Notes under the pieces: model-generated | The model's database searches: none | What the model saw: only the letters and a program-made list of their open reading frames with translations | What the model was told of the DNA's origin: nothing | Source: Paractinoplanes deccanensis | GTDB lineage: Bacteria > Actinomycetota > Actinomycetes > Mycobacteriales > Micromonosporaceae | Assembly: GCF_016862115.1 (NCBI RefSeq) | Contig: NZ_BOMI01000053.1 | Location: 1 to 64,000 of the forward strand | DNA length: 64,000 bases | Direction of reading: 5' to 3' | Program-made: the position numbers and the translations under genes | Part shown: positions 40,899-50,294 of the stretch, in pieces | Position numbering within the stretch: position 1 is the stretch's first letter | Layout of the letters: each line of letters starts with the position of its first letter

Positions 40899-41756
40899 AT
40901 GCCAGACATCACTCATCAGACCGCGCCGACCCGGTTCGCCGAGGCGGGCGGCATCTCGTACGCCTACCGGCGCTTCGGGTCGGGCGGCCAGGTGCCGCTG
41001 GTGCTGCTCCAGCACTACCGCGGCAACCTCGACAACTGGGACCCGGCGCTGACCGACGGGCTCGCCGCGTCGCGCGAGGTGATCCTCGTCGACTACGCCG
41101 GCGTGGGATCGTCGACGGGCGAGCCGGCCACCTCGGTGGCACAGAGCGCCCGCCACATCATCGCCTTCACCGAGGCGCTCGGGCTCGAGCGGATCGACCT
41201 GCTCGGCTTCTCGCTCGGCGGCTTCGTGGCGCAGGAGATCGCCCTCGTGCGACCCCGCCTGATCCGCAAGCTCGTGCTCGCCGGCACCGGGCCCAAGGGC
41301 GCGCCGGGCATGCACGCGTGGCGGCCCGACATCGAGTCGCACGCGCGGGCGCAGGTCAACGACGCCGAGGACCTGCTCTACATCTTCTTCGCGCACACCG
41401 AGACCAGCCAGCAGCTCGGCAAGGAGTTCCTCGGGCGCATCTTCGCGCGCACCGAGGACCGTGACGCGCCGACCACGATCGCCGTCCGCGACGCCCAGTT
41501 CGACGCCATCATCGAGTGGGGCATCCCGGACCTGTCCGCGCTGGAGCGGCTGACCGGCATCACCGCGCCCACGCTGATCCTCCAGGGCGACGACGACCTC
41601 ATGATCCCCACCAAGGGCAGCCACACCATGGCCGGGCTGATCCCCGGCGCCCGCCTGCGCATCTACCCCGACGCGGCGCACGCGTCCCTTTTCCAGTACG
41701 CGACCCGGGCGGCCGCGGACATCAACGAGTTCCTGGCCGGAGAGGAAGACCGATGA
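40899..41756 (+). CDS. Alpha/beta hydrolase
   Basis: A 285-aa soluble hydrolase. VPLVLLQHYRGNLDNWDPAL holds the oxyanion-loop region, LLGFSLGGFVAQEIAL is the nucleophile elbow (Ser near residue 105), LQGDDDLMIP carries the acid and PDAAHASLF the His. The H-Y-R-G loop in place of HGxPG suggests the chloroperoxidase/lactonase-like branch. TGTACT lies 6 nt before the ATG and may be a -10 of a leaderless transcript. It overlaps the next gene by 4 nt (ATGA). The substrate is unknown; it follows the TetR gene by 64 bp and could belong to the same regulon. Confidence 0.9.
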   Translation: MPDITHQTAPTRFAEAGGISYAYRRFGSGGQVPLVLLQHYRGNLDNWDPALTDGLAASREVILVDYAGVGSSTGEPATSVAQSARHIIAFTEALGLERIDLLGFSLGGFVAQEIALVRPRLIRKLVLAGTGPKGAPGMHAWRPDIESHARAQVNDAEDLLYIFFAHTETSQQLGKEFLGRIFARTEDRDAPTTIAVRDAQFDAIIEWGIPDLSALERLTGITAPTLILQGDDDLMIPTKGSHTMAGLIPGARLRIYPDAAHASLFQYATRAAADINEFLAGEEDR

Positions 41757-42472
41757 CCGAGCTGCTCGACGAGATCCTGGAGACCTACGGCGGCCGCACG
41801 GCCTGGGCGGACGCCCGGCAGATCAGCGCACGCCAGTTCTTCGGCGGCGTGCTGTGGGCGATGAAGGGCTGGCCCGGCGCGCTGAACGACGTCCAGGTCA
41901 CCGTCGACCTGCACCGTGAGCACACCCGCCAGGAGCCGTTCTTCGCCGACGGCCACCACACCGACTTCACCCCGCAGCGGGTCGCCGTCGAGACCGACGG
42001 CGGCGACGTGGTCGAGGAGCTGCTGGACCCGCGGGCCTCTTTCGCGGGGCACGAGCTCACCACGCCCTGGACCCGGCTCCAGCTGGCCTACTTCTCCGGG
42101 TACGCGATGTGGACGTACACCACCGAGCCGGCCTCGCTGCTGCTGCCCGGCGTCGAGACCGAGGAGATCGGCGGCTGGACCGAGGACGGCAAGAAGTTCC
42201 GCCGCCTCGCCGTCACCTATCCGGCCGGCATCGCCACGCACACGCCGCGCCAGGTGCTCTACGTCGACAGCGACGGGCTGATCCGCCGCCGCGACTACAC
42301 CGTCGACATCGCCGGCCGGGCGCCGAGCGCGCAGTACGCCCTCGACTTCGCCACGGTCGACGGGCTCGTCGTCGCGACCAGCCGCAAGATCTACAGCACC
42401 GACGAGAACAACCACCGGATCCCGGATCCGCTGATCGTCTCGATCGACCTGAAGGACGTCACGGTCCGATGA
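41753..42472 (+). CDS. Conserved hypothetical protein (beta-rich, 239 aa)
   Basis: Not recognised. It begins MTELLDEILETYGGRTAWAD and is rich in strands ending in aromatic residues (AMKGWPGALNDVQVTVDLHR, TPWTRLQLAYFSGYAMWTYT, KKFRRLAVTYPAGIAT, QVLYVDSDGLIRRRDYTVDI, VATSRKIYSTDEN). The layout recalls outer-surface lipocalin-like or lipid-transfer barrels, but there is no signal peptide. Translational coupling to the alpha/beta hydrolase (ATGA) implies a joint function. The ATG at 41753 is preferred; an in-frame upstream extension runs inside the hydrolase gene. It is convergent with a LAL regulator 19 bp away. Confidence 0.75.
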   Translation: MTELLDEILETYGGRTAWADARQISARQFFGGVLWAMKGWPGALNDVQVTVDLHREHTRQEPFFADGHHTDFTPQRVAVETDGGDVVEELLDPRASFAGHELTTPWTRLQLAYFSGYAMWTYTTEPASLLLPGVETEEIGGWTEDGKKFRRLAVTYPAGIATHTPRQVLYVDSDGLIRRRDYTVDIAGRAPSAQYALDFATVDGLVVATSRKIYSTDENNHRIPDPLIVSIDLKDVTVR

Positions 42473-42491
42473 GGACCGGCGGGGCCCCGGG

Positions 42492-45173
42492 CTACGGCTC
42501 GGGGTCCCCCACCACCGAGCGCAGCTGCGCCCGGCTGCTGATCGCCAGCTTGGGATAGATCTGATAGAGGTACGAGCCGATCGTCCGGCTCGACCGCTGC
42601 ATCACCACCGCGATCTCCTTGTTCGTCATGCCCCGCGCCGCCATCCGCGCGATCCGCAGCTCCTGCGGGGTGAGGACCTCGGCCGCGTCGACGCCCCGGC
42701 CGCCGGCCGCCACGCCGGCCGCCCGCAGCTCCACCGCCGCCAGCTCCGCCCACGGCCGCGCACCGGCACGCTCGAAGACGAACAGCGCCTCACCCAGCTG
42801 CTCGCGCGCCTTGAGCACCAGCCCCCGGCGGCGCAGCCACGCCCCGTACGCCAGAAGCGTGCGGGCCAGCTCGAGTGGAATGCCCGCCCGCCGTGCCGCC
42901 GCGGCCGACCGCTGGAAGTGCGGCTCCGCGCCCTCCTCGTCGAGCAGCGCGCGGCCGCGGGCGGTCAGCGCGCGCAGATGGTCGGAGTCGAGCAGGCCGG
43001 CGCCGGTCTCGGCCTCCGCCAGCGTCGCCCGCGCGGCCGCGATCAGCTCCCCGTCGCCGGTGCCGGCCGCCGCCTCGACCAGATCGCCGACGGCGTTCCA
43101 GGCGACGACCCGATGGGCCCGCGCCCCGCGCAGCGCGGACCACGCGTTCGCGTACTGCCGCTCGCGGAGTGCCAGCAGGCCCGTCGCCCACGAGCCGACG
43201 GCCAGCACCAGCGCCGAATGGCCGCCGGCGCACACGCTCGGGGCCTGCGCCGGGGCGGACGTCCAGGCCCGCGCCAGCGCGTGGGTGGTGGTGGCCAGGG
43301 CGCCGAGCACCGGCAGGCCCAGGCACTCGGCGTGCTCGCGCGCCCGGTCCGTGTGCGCCGCGGCGTCCTCCAGCCGGCCGCCGAGGACGAGGCTCAGCGA
43401 CCGCTCGGCGAGCCGTCGCACCTCGTCGGTGGTGGCCGTCGCGGTGGTCGACATGGCGTCGTCGAGCAGGTCCCACGCCTTCGCGGCGGTCACCGGGTCG
43501 TGCAGGGTCTCGGCGGTACGAGCGGCCGCGATCAAGAAATGGCGGGTGGGCCGGCGCAGCTCCGGCACGTCGGCGAGCACCCGCTCGCGCAGCGCCGTGA
43601 GGACCCGGGGCAGCCGTTCCCGGGCGCCGGCCGCGCCGCCGAGCGGGTCGGTCCAGCTGCGGCTCAGCGCCAGCACGTCGCTCACCAGCGTCGCGTCCAT
43701 CGCCGCCAGCGCCGCGTCCACGCTGCGCAGCAGCTCCGCCCGGACGTCCGGGGACACCTCGTGCGTCCACGCCATCGACCCGGCGGCGATCAGCATGCGG
43801 GCCGCGGCCTCCCGCTCGTACGGGGACGACGGATCGGTGGCCGCGCGCAGCGTCGCCCCGATCGTCTCGGCCGCCGACCGGCCGGCGAGCCCGTCGGTCA
43901 GCACCAGGATCGAGCGGGTGAGCTCGGCCTGTGCCAGCACCGCGCGCGGCGGCGACAGCGACGTCACCTCGCCGATCAGCCGCCACGCCTCGGCGTTGCG
44001 CCCCGCCTGCCGGGCCAGCTCCGCCGTGCCCGCGAGCCGGCGGGCCCGCTCCTCGGGGGCCGCGGAGAGCGCCGCGGCCCGGCGCAGGAACCGGATCGCG
44101 CGCCGCTCGGCGCCGTCGCCGGACGTGCGGGTGGCGGCGGCCTCCAGCTCGGCCGCGGCGGCCTCGTCGGCGCCCACCGTCAGCGCCGAGCGGTGCCACG
44201 CGGCCCAGCCCGGGTCGAGCGCGCCGGTGGCCACGGCGCCGTGCGCGACACTGCGCTCCGACCAGGTGGCCGCCCCCTGCACCGCCGCGCGCACCAGGGG
44301 TTGCCGGAACCGCACCCGGTCGCCGGTGATCACGACCAGACCGGCGCGCTCCGCCGGGTCGAGGTCCTCGGGCCGCAGCCCGGCGCGGGCCGCGGCCGAC
44401 ATGAGCTCGCGCAGCGGCTGCTCCTCCGCGCAGGCGAGCAGGACGAGGAACCGCCACGTCGCCGGGGGCAGGGTCGCCGCCTCGGCGAGGAGGCTGGCCC
44501 GCAGCCTCCGGGTGACGGGCAGCGGGCCGCCGTCGTCGCCCCGCTCCGACAGGACGGTGGCGAACTCGCGCAGCGCGAGCGGGTTGCCCTGAGCCATCTC
44601 GATGACACGGCGGCGCGCGGGAGCGGACAAGGTGGACGCGTGGGACGTCAGGAAGTCCTCGGCCGCGCGCACCGCAAGGGGGCGCAAGCGGATCGCCTCG
44701 CCCGGCCACCGCAGGGGAAGCCGCGAAGCGGCGACCAGCAGGACCGGCGTGGTGCGCAGGCGATGGGCGACGAACTCCAGGACGCCCGCGGTCAGCTCGT
44801 CGAGCCACTGCGCGTCGTCGACCACGACGGTCACCGGCCGGTCGGCGGCGAGGCTCTCCAGCAGCCGCAGAGTGGCCAGGCCCAGGTGGGCCCGGCTCGC
44901 CCCGGCGGGGTCCAGGCCGAACTGCGCGCGCAGCGCCGTGCGGAGAAAGGCCGGCAGGCCGTCCGCGCGGTCGAGGACCTCGTGCAGCAGCTCGTGCAGG
45001 CCGGCGCCCGGCTCGGCCGTCTCGCAGCGCAGTCCCGAGCAGCGCAGCACGAGACTTCCGCGCTCCCGCGCGCCACGAGCCACCCGGTCGAGGACGGTCG
45101 TCTTGCCCGAGCCGGCGTCGCCGCCGATCACCACCGCTCCGGCGGTCGCCTCCACCCATGCGCCGATCTCCAT
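42492..45173 (-). CDS. LAL-type LuxR regulator with AAA ATPase (LAL 1)
   Basis: An 893-aa signal-transduction ATPase of the MalT/LAL type. Walker A is GGDAGSGKTT (about residues 18-27) and Walker B VTVVVDDAQWLDE (about 115-127). The middle (about 300-800) is TPR-like helical repeat. The C-terminus (about 825-885) is a LuxR HTH: LTPQELRIARMAARGMTNKE then SRTIGSYLYQIYPKLAISSR. Such proteins are usually activators that oligomerise upon ligand binding. It is shifted at the N-terminus compared with the two LAL proteins next door, lacking the FVGRERE-like lead. It is divergent from LAL 2, and an AGTCACGTGACT palindrome lies midway in the 85-bp gap. Confidence 0.92.
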   Translation of the reverse strand: MEIGAWVEATAGAVVIGGDAGSGKTTVLDRVARGARERGSLVLRCSGLRCETAEPGAGLHELLHEVLDRADGLPAFLRTALRAQFGLDPAGASRAHLGLATLRLLESLAADRPVTVVVDDAQWLDELTAGVLEFVAHRLRTTPVLLVAASRLPLRWPGEAIRLRPLAVRAAEDFLTSHASTLSAPARRRVIEMAQGNPLALREFATVLSERGDDGGPLPVTRRLRASLLAEAATLPPATWRFLVLLACAEEQPLRELMSAAARAGLRPEDLDPAERAGLVVITGDRVRFRQPLVRAAVQGAATWSERSVAHGAVATGALDPGWAAWHRSALTVGADEAAAAELEAAATRTSGDGAERRAIRFLRRAAALSAAPEERARRLAGTAELARQAGRNAEAWRLIGEVTSLSPPRAVLAQAELTRSILVLTDGLAGRSAAETIGATLRAATDPSSPYEREAAARMLIAAGSMAWTHEVSPDVRAELLRSVDAALAAMDATLVSDVLALSRSWTDPLGGAAGARERLPRVLTALRERVLADVPELRRPTRHFLIAAARTAETLHDPVTAAKAWDLLDDAMSTTATATTDEVRRLAERSLSLVLGGRLEDAAAHTDRAREHAECLGLPVLGALATTTHALARAWTSAPAQAPSVCAGGHSALVLAVGSWATGLLALRERQYANAWSALRGARAHRVVAWNAVGDLVEAAAGTGDGELIAAARATLAEAETGAGLLDSDHLRALTARGRALLDEEGAEPHFQRSAAAARRAGIPLELARTLLAYGAWLRRRGLVLKAREQLGEALFVFERAGARPWAELAAVELRAAGVAAGGRGVDAAEVLTPQELRIARMAARGMTNKEIAVVMQRSSRTIGSYLYQIYPKLAISSRAQLRSVVGDPEP

Positions 45174-45210
45174 GAGGCAAGCCTGGTGACGGAGGTCGCG
45201 AGCGTGTATA

Positions 45211-45222
45211 AGTCACGTGACT
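45211..45222. promoter_or_regulatory. Perfect 12-bp palindrome between divergent LAL genes
   Basis: AGTCACGTGACT, self-complementary, centred 42-43 bp from each start codon. With its flanks (ATAAGTCAC-GTGACTGAA) it resembles the motif upstream of the luxR gene at 48553, so it may bind one of the LuxR proteins encoded here. Confidence 0.6.
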
Positions 45223-45246
45223 GAAGGGGCCGGCGGGTGGCGTGCT

Positions 45247-45252
45247 TAGGCT
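45247..45252 (+). promoter_or_regulatory. -10 hexamer of a probable leaderless promoter (LAL 2)
   Basis: TAGGCT, 6 nt before the ATG at 45259; no ribosome binding site. Confidence 0.55.
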
Positions 45253-45258
45253 CCCGTC

Positions 45259-47925
45259 ATGATCGGACGCAAGGCCGAAATGAGCGCCCTGACGGCCGCG
45301 CTCGGGTTCACCGAGGGCATCGTCGTCGAGGGTGGCGCCGGCATCGGCAAGACCACGCTCGTCGCCGCCGTGGCCGACGCGGCGCAGGCGCGCGGCCTGC
45401 GCGTGCTGCGGTGCACCGGCTTCGAGAGCTTCGCCGTCTTCGGCTACTCGGGCCTGCAGGAGCTCCTGCCGCCGCTGATGCCGCTGGCGGACGCCCTGCC
45501 CGGCCGGCAACGGGAGGCCTTGCTGGTCGCCCTCGGCCTGGCCGACGGCTCCGCCCCCGACCCGCTGCTGGTCAACCTCGCCCTGCTCGGCCTGCTCGAG
45601 GAGGCGGCCGCCGAGACACCGGTGGTCGTCGTGGCCGACGACGCGCAGTGGCTCGACCCGTCCAGTCTCGCCGCCCTCGAGTTCATCGCCACCCGGCTGC
45701 GGGACGCGCCGGTCACGCTGCTGGCCGCCGTGCGCACCGGCAACCCCGTCCTGGCCGGGGCCGGGGTCCGCCGCCTGCGGCTCGGCGCGCTGAGCGCCGG
45801 CGAATCGGCCGAGCTGCTGTCGGCCGCGGCGCCCGGCCTCCCCGGCGACCTGCGCGAGCGCATCCTGGCCGAGGCCGCCGGCAACCCGCTCGCGCTGCGC
45901 GAGCTGGGCGGCGAGGCCCGGCATCTGGACGCCGGGGGCAGCCTGCCCATCACCCGCCGCATCGAGCGGGCCTTCCTGGGCGACCTGTCGTCGCTGCCCG
46001 AGCCGAGCCGGCGGCTGTTGCTCGTCGCGGCCGCCGGCGGTTCGCTCGCGGAGGTCCTCGCGGCCGGGGCCCTGGCCGGCGCCGGGCCGGCCGACCTCGA
46101 GCCGCTGGAGCACAACCGGCTCATCGTGGTGGAGCCGGGACGGCTCGAGTTCACCCACCCGCTGGTCCGCTCGGCCGTCTACGGCGCCGCGTCGCTCTCG
46201 CAACGGGCGTCGGCGCACCGCTGGCTGGCCGAGGTCGTCACCGACCCGGTCCGGGCCGCGTGGCACCGGGCCTCCGCCACGCCGGGGCTCGACGAGGAGG
46301 TCGCCCGGGAGCTCACCGAGGCGGCCGAGGTGGCCCGGAGCCGCGGCGCGCTGCGCGAGGCCGTCGAGGCCCTGCGCCGGGCGGCCGCCCTCTCGCCGGC
46401 CGTGCCCGGTCGCGCCCACCGGCTCGCCCTCGCCGCCGAGCTGGCGCGCCAGGCCGGGCTCTCGGTGCTCTGCCAGAGCCTGCTGCTGCAGGCCATGCCG
46501 CTGGCCGACGCGTCGGCCGACGCGGTCAACCTCGCCGCCACCGAGCTGCTGCTCGGCATCGAGTACGGCACGCCGGTGCGCGGCGCCGAGCAGGTGATCG
46601 GGCTGGCCGCCCGGATACCCGGCGACAACCTCCAGCGGATGCGGGCGCTCAACACGGCCATCGGGCGGGCCTGGGGCTTCGCCCACGATCCGGAGACCAT
46701 GAGCCGGCTGCACCAGGCCGTGCTCGACCTCGTCGACGAGGGAGTCTGGCAGCGCGACATCGGGCTGGCCATCACCGACCCGGCCGGCCAGGCGCCCCGG
46801 GTGCGGCCGCGGCTGCCCGAGCTGCTGGCCGAGGCGCTCGCCTACGCGTTCGTGAACGGCCGCGAGAGCGTGATGGGCAGCAGCCGCAGCCTGTCCATCT
46901 TCGTCTGCGCCGCCGAGGCCCAGCAGGACCTCGACACGGCCGGCGAGTGCTGGGAGCTCTTCTGGCGCTTCCACCACTGTTCCGGCACCCTGGCGGACGA
47001 GTCGTTCGGGTTGCAGGGGCGTGGGCTCAACCGGCTGCTCCGCGGCGACCTGAGCGGCGGCGTGGCCGACGCCGAGCAGGCCCTCGACCTGGCCCACGGC
47101 AACGGCCTCGTCCGCATCGCGGGGCAGGCCGCGGCCATTGCCGCGCTCGGGCACGCGCTGCGTGGCGAGACCGCCGAGGCGGAGAAGCGCATCGCCGACA
47201 GCGCCGAGCTCAACGAGAGCCAGCCGTACGCCCTGACGACCGCCCGGGCACATTGGGCGGCCGGGCTGCTGGCCGCGGCCGACGGGCGGCACGCGCAGGC
47301 CTGGCGGGAGCTCGCCGAGGTGGCGGCCCACCCGGCGACGGGACTGTGGGCGCTGGCCGACCTGGCGGAGGCGGGAACCCGCAGCGGCCACACCGAGGAG
47401 GCCGAGGAGGCGGTCGCCGCGGCCGAGAAGCAGGCCGCCGCGTTCGGCTCGGCGCATCTGTGGGCGATCGTCCATCGCGCCCGGGCGATCGTCAGCCCGG
47501 ACGAGGGCTCGTACCTGCGCTCGATGGCGAGCGCCGAGGAGGCGGGCAACCCCCTCGAACTGGCCCGGACCCGCCTGGCGTACGCGGAATGGCTGCGCCG
47601 CGGCCGCCACATCGTGCGGGCCCGCGAGCCGCTGCAGGCCGCGCTCGCCGAGTTCCGCCGGGCCGGGGCGGCGCACCTGGCGGAGCGGGCGGCCCGCGAA
47701 CTGCTCGCCACCGGCACGGCGCCCGCCGGCGCCCGCGACGCCGACCGCTTGCAGCTCACCCCGCAGGAGCTGCGCATCGCCGAGCTGGCCGCCGGCGGGC
47801 TCACCAACAAGGAGATCGCCGACCAGCTCCACCTGTCGCCGCGGACCGTGGCGACCCATCTCTACAAGGCGTTCCCGAAGCTGGGCGTGACCACACGCGC
47901 CCAGCTGGCGCGGTCTTTCAGATGA
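45259..47925 (+). CDS. LAL-type LuxR regulator with AAA ATPase (LAL 2)
   Basis: An 888-aa regulator. IGRKAEMSALTAAL leads into Walker A EGGAGIGKTT (about residues 24-33); Walker B is VVVVADDAQWLDPSS (about 128-140). TPR-like helices fill about 350-815, and a LuxR HTH ends the protein (LTPQELRIAELAAGGLTNKE, IADQLHLSPRTVATHLYKAF). The start codon is supported by TAGGCT 6 nt upstream. Its last 8 bp overlap the convergent NarL-type gene. It is a near paralogue of LAL 3, suggesting local duplication. Confidence 0.93.
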   Translation: MIGRKAEMSALTAALGFTEGIVVEGGAGIGKTTLVAAVADAAQARGLRVLRCTGFESFAVFGYSGLQELLPPLMPLADALPGRQREALLVALGLADGSAPDPLLVNLALLGLLEEAAAETPVVVVADDAQWLDPSSLAALEFIATRLRDAPVTLLAAVRTGNPVLAGAGVRRLRLGALSAGESAELLSAAAPGLPGDLRERILAEAAGNPLALRELGGEARHLDAGGSLPITRRIERAFLGDLSSLPEPSRRLLLVAAAGGSLAEVLAAGALAGAGPADLEPLEHNRLIVVEPGRLEFTHPLVRSAVYGAASLSQRASAHRWLAEVVTDPVRAAWHRASATPGLDEEVARELTEAAEVARSRGALREAVEALRRAAALSPAVPGRAHRLALAAELARQAGLSVLCQSLLLQAMPLADASADAVNLAATELLLGIEYGTPVRGAEQVIGLAARIPGDNLQRMRALNTAIGRAWGFAHDPETMSRLHQAVLDLVDEGVWQRDIGLAITDPAGQAPRVRPRLPELLAEALAYAFVNGRESVMGSSRSLSIFVCAAEAQQDLDTAGECWELFWRFHHCSGTLADESFGLQGRGLNRLLRGDLSGGVADAEQALDLAHGNGLVRIAGQAAAIAALGHALRGETAEAEKRIADSAELNESQPYALTTARAHWAAGLLAAADGRHAQAWRELAEVAAHPATGLWALADLAEAGTRSGHTEEAEEAVAAAEKQAAAFGSAHLWAIVHRARAIVSPDEGSYLRSMASAEEAGNPLELARTRLAYAEWLRRGRHIVRAREPLQAALAEFRRAGAAHLAERAARELLATGTAPAGARDADRLQLTPQELRIAELAAGGLTNKEIADQLHLSPRTVATHLYKAFPKLGVTTRAQLARSFR

Positions 47926-48553
47926 CTCCGTAGCGCATGGCGTGCGCGATGATGTGCGACCGGTTGCGCAGCCCCAGGCGCCGGGTGATCGTGTGGATGA
48001 TCCCCTTGACCGTGCGCTCCGAGTAGCAGAGCTTCGCGGCTATCTCGGTGGTCTCCAGGCCCTCGGCCATCAGCCGGATCACGTCGATCTCGCGCGGGGT
48101 CAGCCCGGCGGCGTTGAGGCCAGCCTCGTCGAGCACCCGCTGCTGCAGGGAGCGCAGGTGCTCCAGCAGGTCGCCGACGAGCGGCGGCGGCAGCATCCCG
48201 TCGCCGGCGGCGACGGCGGTCACCGCCCGGCTCAGCCGTTCGGCGGTCACCGCGGCGCGCGGGAGCACCGAGTGCACCCGGCACTCGACCGCGAGCAGCA
48301 GCTCCGAGTCGTTGATCTTGTCGAGGACGAGCACCACGGGACGCCGGGTGGCGGCGGCCGAACGGCGCAGCGCCGCCACGACCCGGGCGTCCAGGCGGTC
48401 GGCGGCGAAGACCAGCACGTCGCCGCCGGCCTCGTCCTGAGGAAGGACCCGCAGCTCGGGCCGGTCCGCCAGCAGCACGGTCAGCCCGGCGAGGGTGAGC
48501 GGGTCGGTCGCCTGCACCGACACGTCGAGCGTCTTGACCAGGGCCTGGGTCAT
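47918..48553 (-). CDS. NarL/LuxR-type regulator with degenerate receiver
   Basis: A 211-aa DNA-binding protein. Residues about 10-120 follow a receiver-like alpha/beta order (VSVQATDPLTLAGLTVLLAD, DVLVFAADRLDARVVAALR, RPVVLVLDKINDSELLLAVE), but the acidic pocket and phospho-Asp are not evident, so phosphorylation is doubtful. The C-terminus (about 145-205) is a LuxR HTH: LTPREIDVIRLMAEGLETTE, IAAKLCYSERTVKGIIHTIT. GAGG lies upstream of ATG 48553. A motif shared with the hdeD and LAL intergenic regions lies 60-80 bp upstream. It is on the same strand as the CNB-reductase gene, with 67 bp between them. Confidence 0.88.
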   Translation of the reverse strand: MTQALVKTLDVSVQATDPLTLAGLTVLLADRPELRVLPQDEAGGDVLVFAADRLDARVVAALRRSAAATRRPVVLVLDKINDSELLLAVECRVHSVLPRAAVTAERLSRAVTAVAAGDGMLPPPLVGDLLEHLRSLQQRVLDEAGLNAAGLTPREIDVIRLMAEGLETTEIAAKLCYSERTVKGIIHTITRRLGLRNRSHIIAHAMRYGVI

Positions 48554-48610
48554 GGGAGTCCTCCTTCGCGGCTTGCTTCGGCAACAGTGCCGCGCGCGCC
48601 GCGAGGAGGC

Positions 48611-48633
48611 ATAAGTCAGATCACTGAACCTCG
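48611..48633. promoter_or_regulatory. Shared motif upstream of the NarL-type gene
   Basis: ATAAGTCA-GA-TCACTGAA then CCTCG. The first 18 nt have the same imperfect dyad as the palindrome at 45211-45222, and the last 14 nt (ATCACTGAACCTCG) recur at 56355-56368 upstream of hdeD. It overlaps the stop codon of the reductase gene. Confidence 0.5.
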
Positions 48634-50192
48634 GCGAGCGCCTGGTGGACGGAGCGCACCGCGGCCGATCCCTCGCCGACCGCCGCCGCCACCCGCTTGA
48701 GCGAGCCCTGCCGGACGTCGCCGACCGCGAAGACCCGCGGGACGTTCGTCCGGAACAGCGCGTCGGTCTCGACGAAGCCGGACCTGTCGAGCCGTACGCC
48801 CTCGAGCCAGCCGGTCGCGGCGACGGCGCCGATGAAGCTGAACAGCCCGCGGCACGCCAGGGGCTCGTCGCGGCCGGTGAGGGTCAGGCTCTCGACGTGG
48901 TCGCCGCCGCCGATGCCGCGGATCTCGGTGCCGGTCAGGACCGTGATGCGCGAGTCGGCGAGGATGCGTTCCACCAGGTAGGAGGACATCTTCGCGTACA
49001 GGTCGGGCCCCCGGACGATCAGCGTGACGTGACTGGCGTAGCGGGCCAGGTGCAGCGACGCCTGCCCGGCCGAGTTCGCCCCGCCGACCACCGCGACCGG
49101 CTCACCGGCGATGCCCTGGGCCTCCAGGTCGGTCGCCGCGTGATAGATGCCGTTGCCGACGAAGTGGTCCCACCGGTCGATCGGCAGCGAGCGGTACGCG
49201 GCTCCGGTCGCGACGATCACGGCCCGCGCCGGGATCTCGGTGCCGTCCTCCAGCAGCAGCACGTGCTCCTTGTCGCCCTGGCGCAGCGCCGCCACCCCGC
49301 ACGGGGTGGCGATCTCGGCGCCGAACTTGAGCGCCTGCACCGCCGCCCGCGTGGTCAGGTCGAGGCCGCTGAGCCCGAACGGGAAGCCGAGGTAGTTCTC
49401 GATGCGGGCGCTGGTGGCCGCCTGGCCGCCGGTCGCGACACCGTCGAGCAGCAGCGTGCTCAGCCCTTCCGAGGCGCCGTAGACGGCCGCCGCCAGCCCC
49501 GCCGGGCCCGCGCCCACGATGGCGAGGTCCACGGTTCCCCGTCCGATGCTGCGGTAGGTCAGCCCCAGGTGCTCGCTCAGCACGCCCGGCGTGACGGCGC
49601 GCATCACGGTCTCCGGGGTGATCGCCACGGGCAGGTCCCGGTCCGTCAGCGCTGCCTCGGCGAGGACGCGGCGGCCCTCGCCGGAGGTGGCGTCGAGCCA
49701 GAGGTGCGGCAGCCCTTGCCGGCTCAGGAAGACGCGCAGGGCGAGCCCGCCGGCCGAGCGCGGGTCACCGACGATCGTCGTCGTCTGCTCGGCGCCGAGC
49801 CGCAGCAGCCGCCGCCGGGCGAGGAACGCGCGCAGGAAGAGGTCGCCGAGGTCGGTCTGCTGGGCCATCAGCCGCCGGAACTCGCCCTGGCCGATCACCA
49901 GCACCGTGCCGGACTCGACAACGGTCACCGCCTGGTTGCGCGTCTGGCCGGTGAGCAGGCTCAGCTCCCCGGCGAAACCGCCCGGCCCGTAGGTGAACGA
50001 GCCGTCCCACAGCGTGGCGGTCCGGCAGAGGATGAGGTCGCAGTTCGCCTCGCCCACCTCGTACAGCCGGGTCCCGGCGGTCACGGTCAGCTCTTCGCCG
50101 TACGCGGCCGCGCGCCCGAGCTGCTCGGCGGTGAGCCGGGCGGTCGCGGCGGCGGGCAGGTCCTCGATCTCGGGAAAAGACGTCCTGTTCAC
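48621..50192 (-). CDS. Cyclic-nucleotide-binding domain fused to thioredoxin-reductase-like FAD oxidoreductase
   Basis: A 523-aa fusion. Residues about 20-135 form a CNB/CRP-like beta roll (GTRLYEVGEANCDLILC, GPGGFAGELSLLTGQTRNQA). About 140-210 is a thioredoxin-like insert. About 225-523 is the FAD/NAD(P) module: LAIVGAGPAGLAAAVYG, TGGQAATSARIENYLGFP, VAVVGGANSAGQASLHLA and VFAVGDVRQGSLKRVAAAVG. The redox CxxC of thioredoxin reductase is absent (the site reads GIYHAATDLEA), as in this CNB-fused branch, so the electron acceptor is not thioredoxin in the usual way. GTG 50192 is chosen; GTG 50228 would add 12 residues with a CHRC pair. No clear ribosome binding site for either. Confidence 0.88.
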   Translation of the reverse strand: MNRTSFPEIEDLPAAATARLTAEQLGRAAAYGEELTVTAGTRLYEVGEANCDLILCRTATLWDGSFTYGPGGFAGELSLLTGQTRNQAVTVVESGTVLVIGQGEFRRLMAQQTDLGDLFLRAFLARRRLLRLGAEQTTTIVGDPRSAGGLALRVFLSRQGLPHLWLDATSGEGRRVLAEAALTDRDLPVAITPETVMRAVTPGVLSEHLGLTYRSIGRGTVDLAIVGAGPAGLAAAVYGASEGLSTLLLDGVATGGQAATSARIENYLGFPFGLSGLDLTTRAAVQALKFGAEIATPCGVAALRQGDKEHVLLLEDGTEIPARAVIVATGAAYRSLPIDRWDHFVGNGIYHAATDLEAQGIAGEPVAVVGGANSAGQASLHLARYASHVTLIVRGPDLYAKMSSYLVERILADSRITVLTGTEIRGIGGGDHVESLTLTGRDEPLACRGLFSFIGAVAATGWLEGVRLDRSGFVETDALFRTNVPRVFAVGDVRQGSLKRVAAAVGEGSAAVRSVHQALAEVQ

Positions 50193-50281
50193 CCGGCAAC
50201 GGTGGCAGGCGCCGGTGGCGTCCGTCACCCGCTGAGCGTTCGCGGCGTCACAGGGGCAACGGTGGTTGCCCGCCGCGCCGC

Positions 50282-50287
50282 TAAGCT
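50282..50287 (+). promoter_or_regulatory. -10 hexamer of a probable leaderless promoter (LAL 3)
   Basis: TAAGCT, 7 nt before the GTG at 50295. Confidence 0.5.
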
Positions 50288-50294
50288 CGATCGC

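Noticed and set aside
42790-47859. A minus-strand open frame of 1689 codons across both divergent LAL genes
   Set aside because: It is antisense to LAL 2 and out of frame in LAL 1, with repetitive Arg/Gly/Gln content; no real domain.
48645-50294. A long in-frame N-terminal extension of LAL 3
   Set aside because: It runs antisense through the CNB-reductase gene and is low complexity; the GTG at 50295 has a -10 hexamer and begins the conserved FVGRERE segment.
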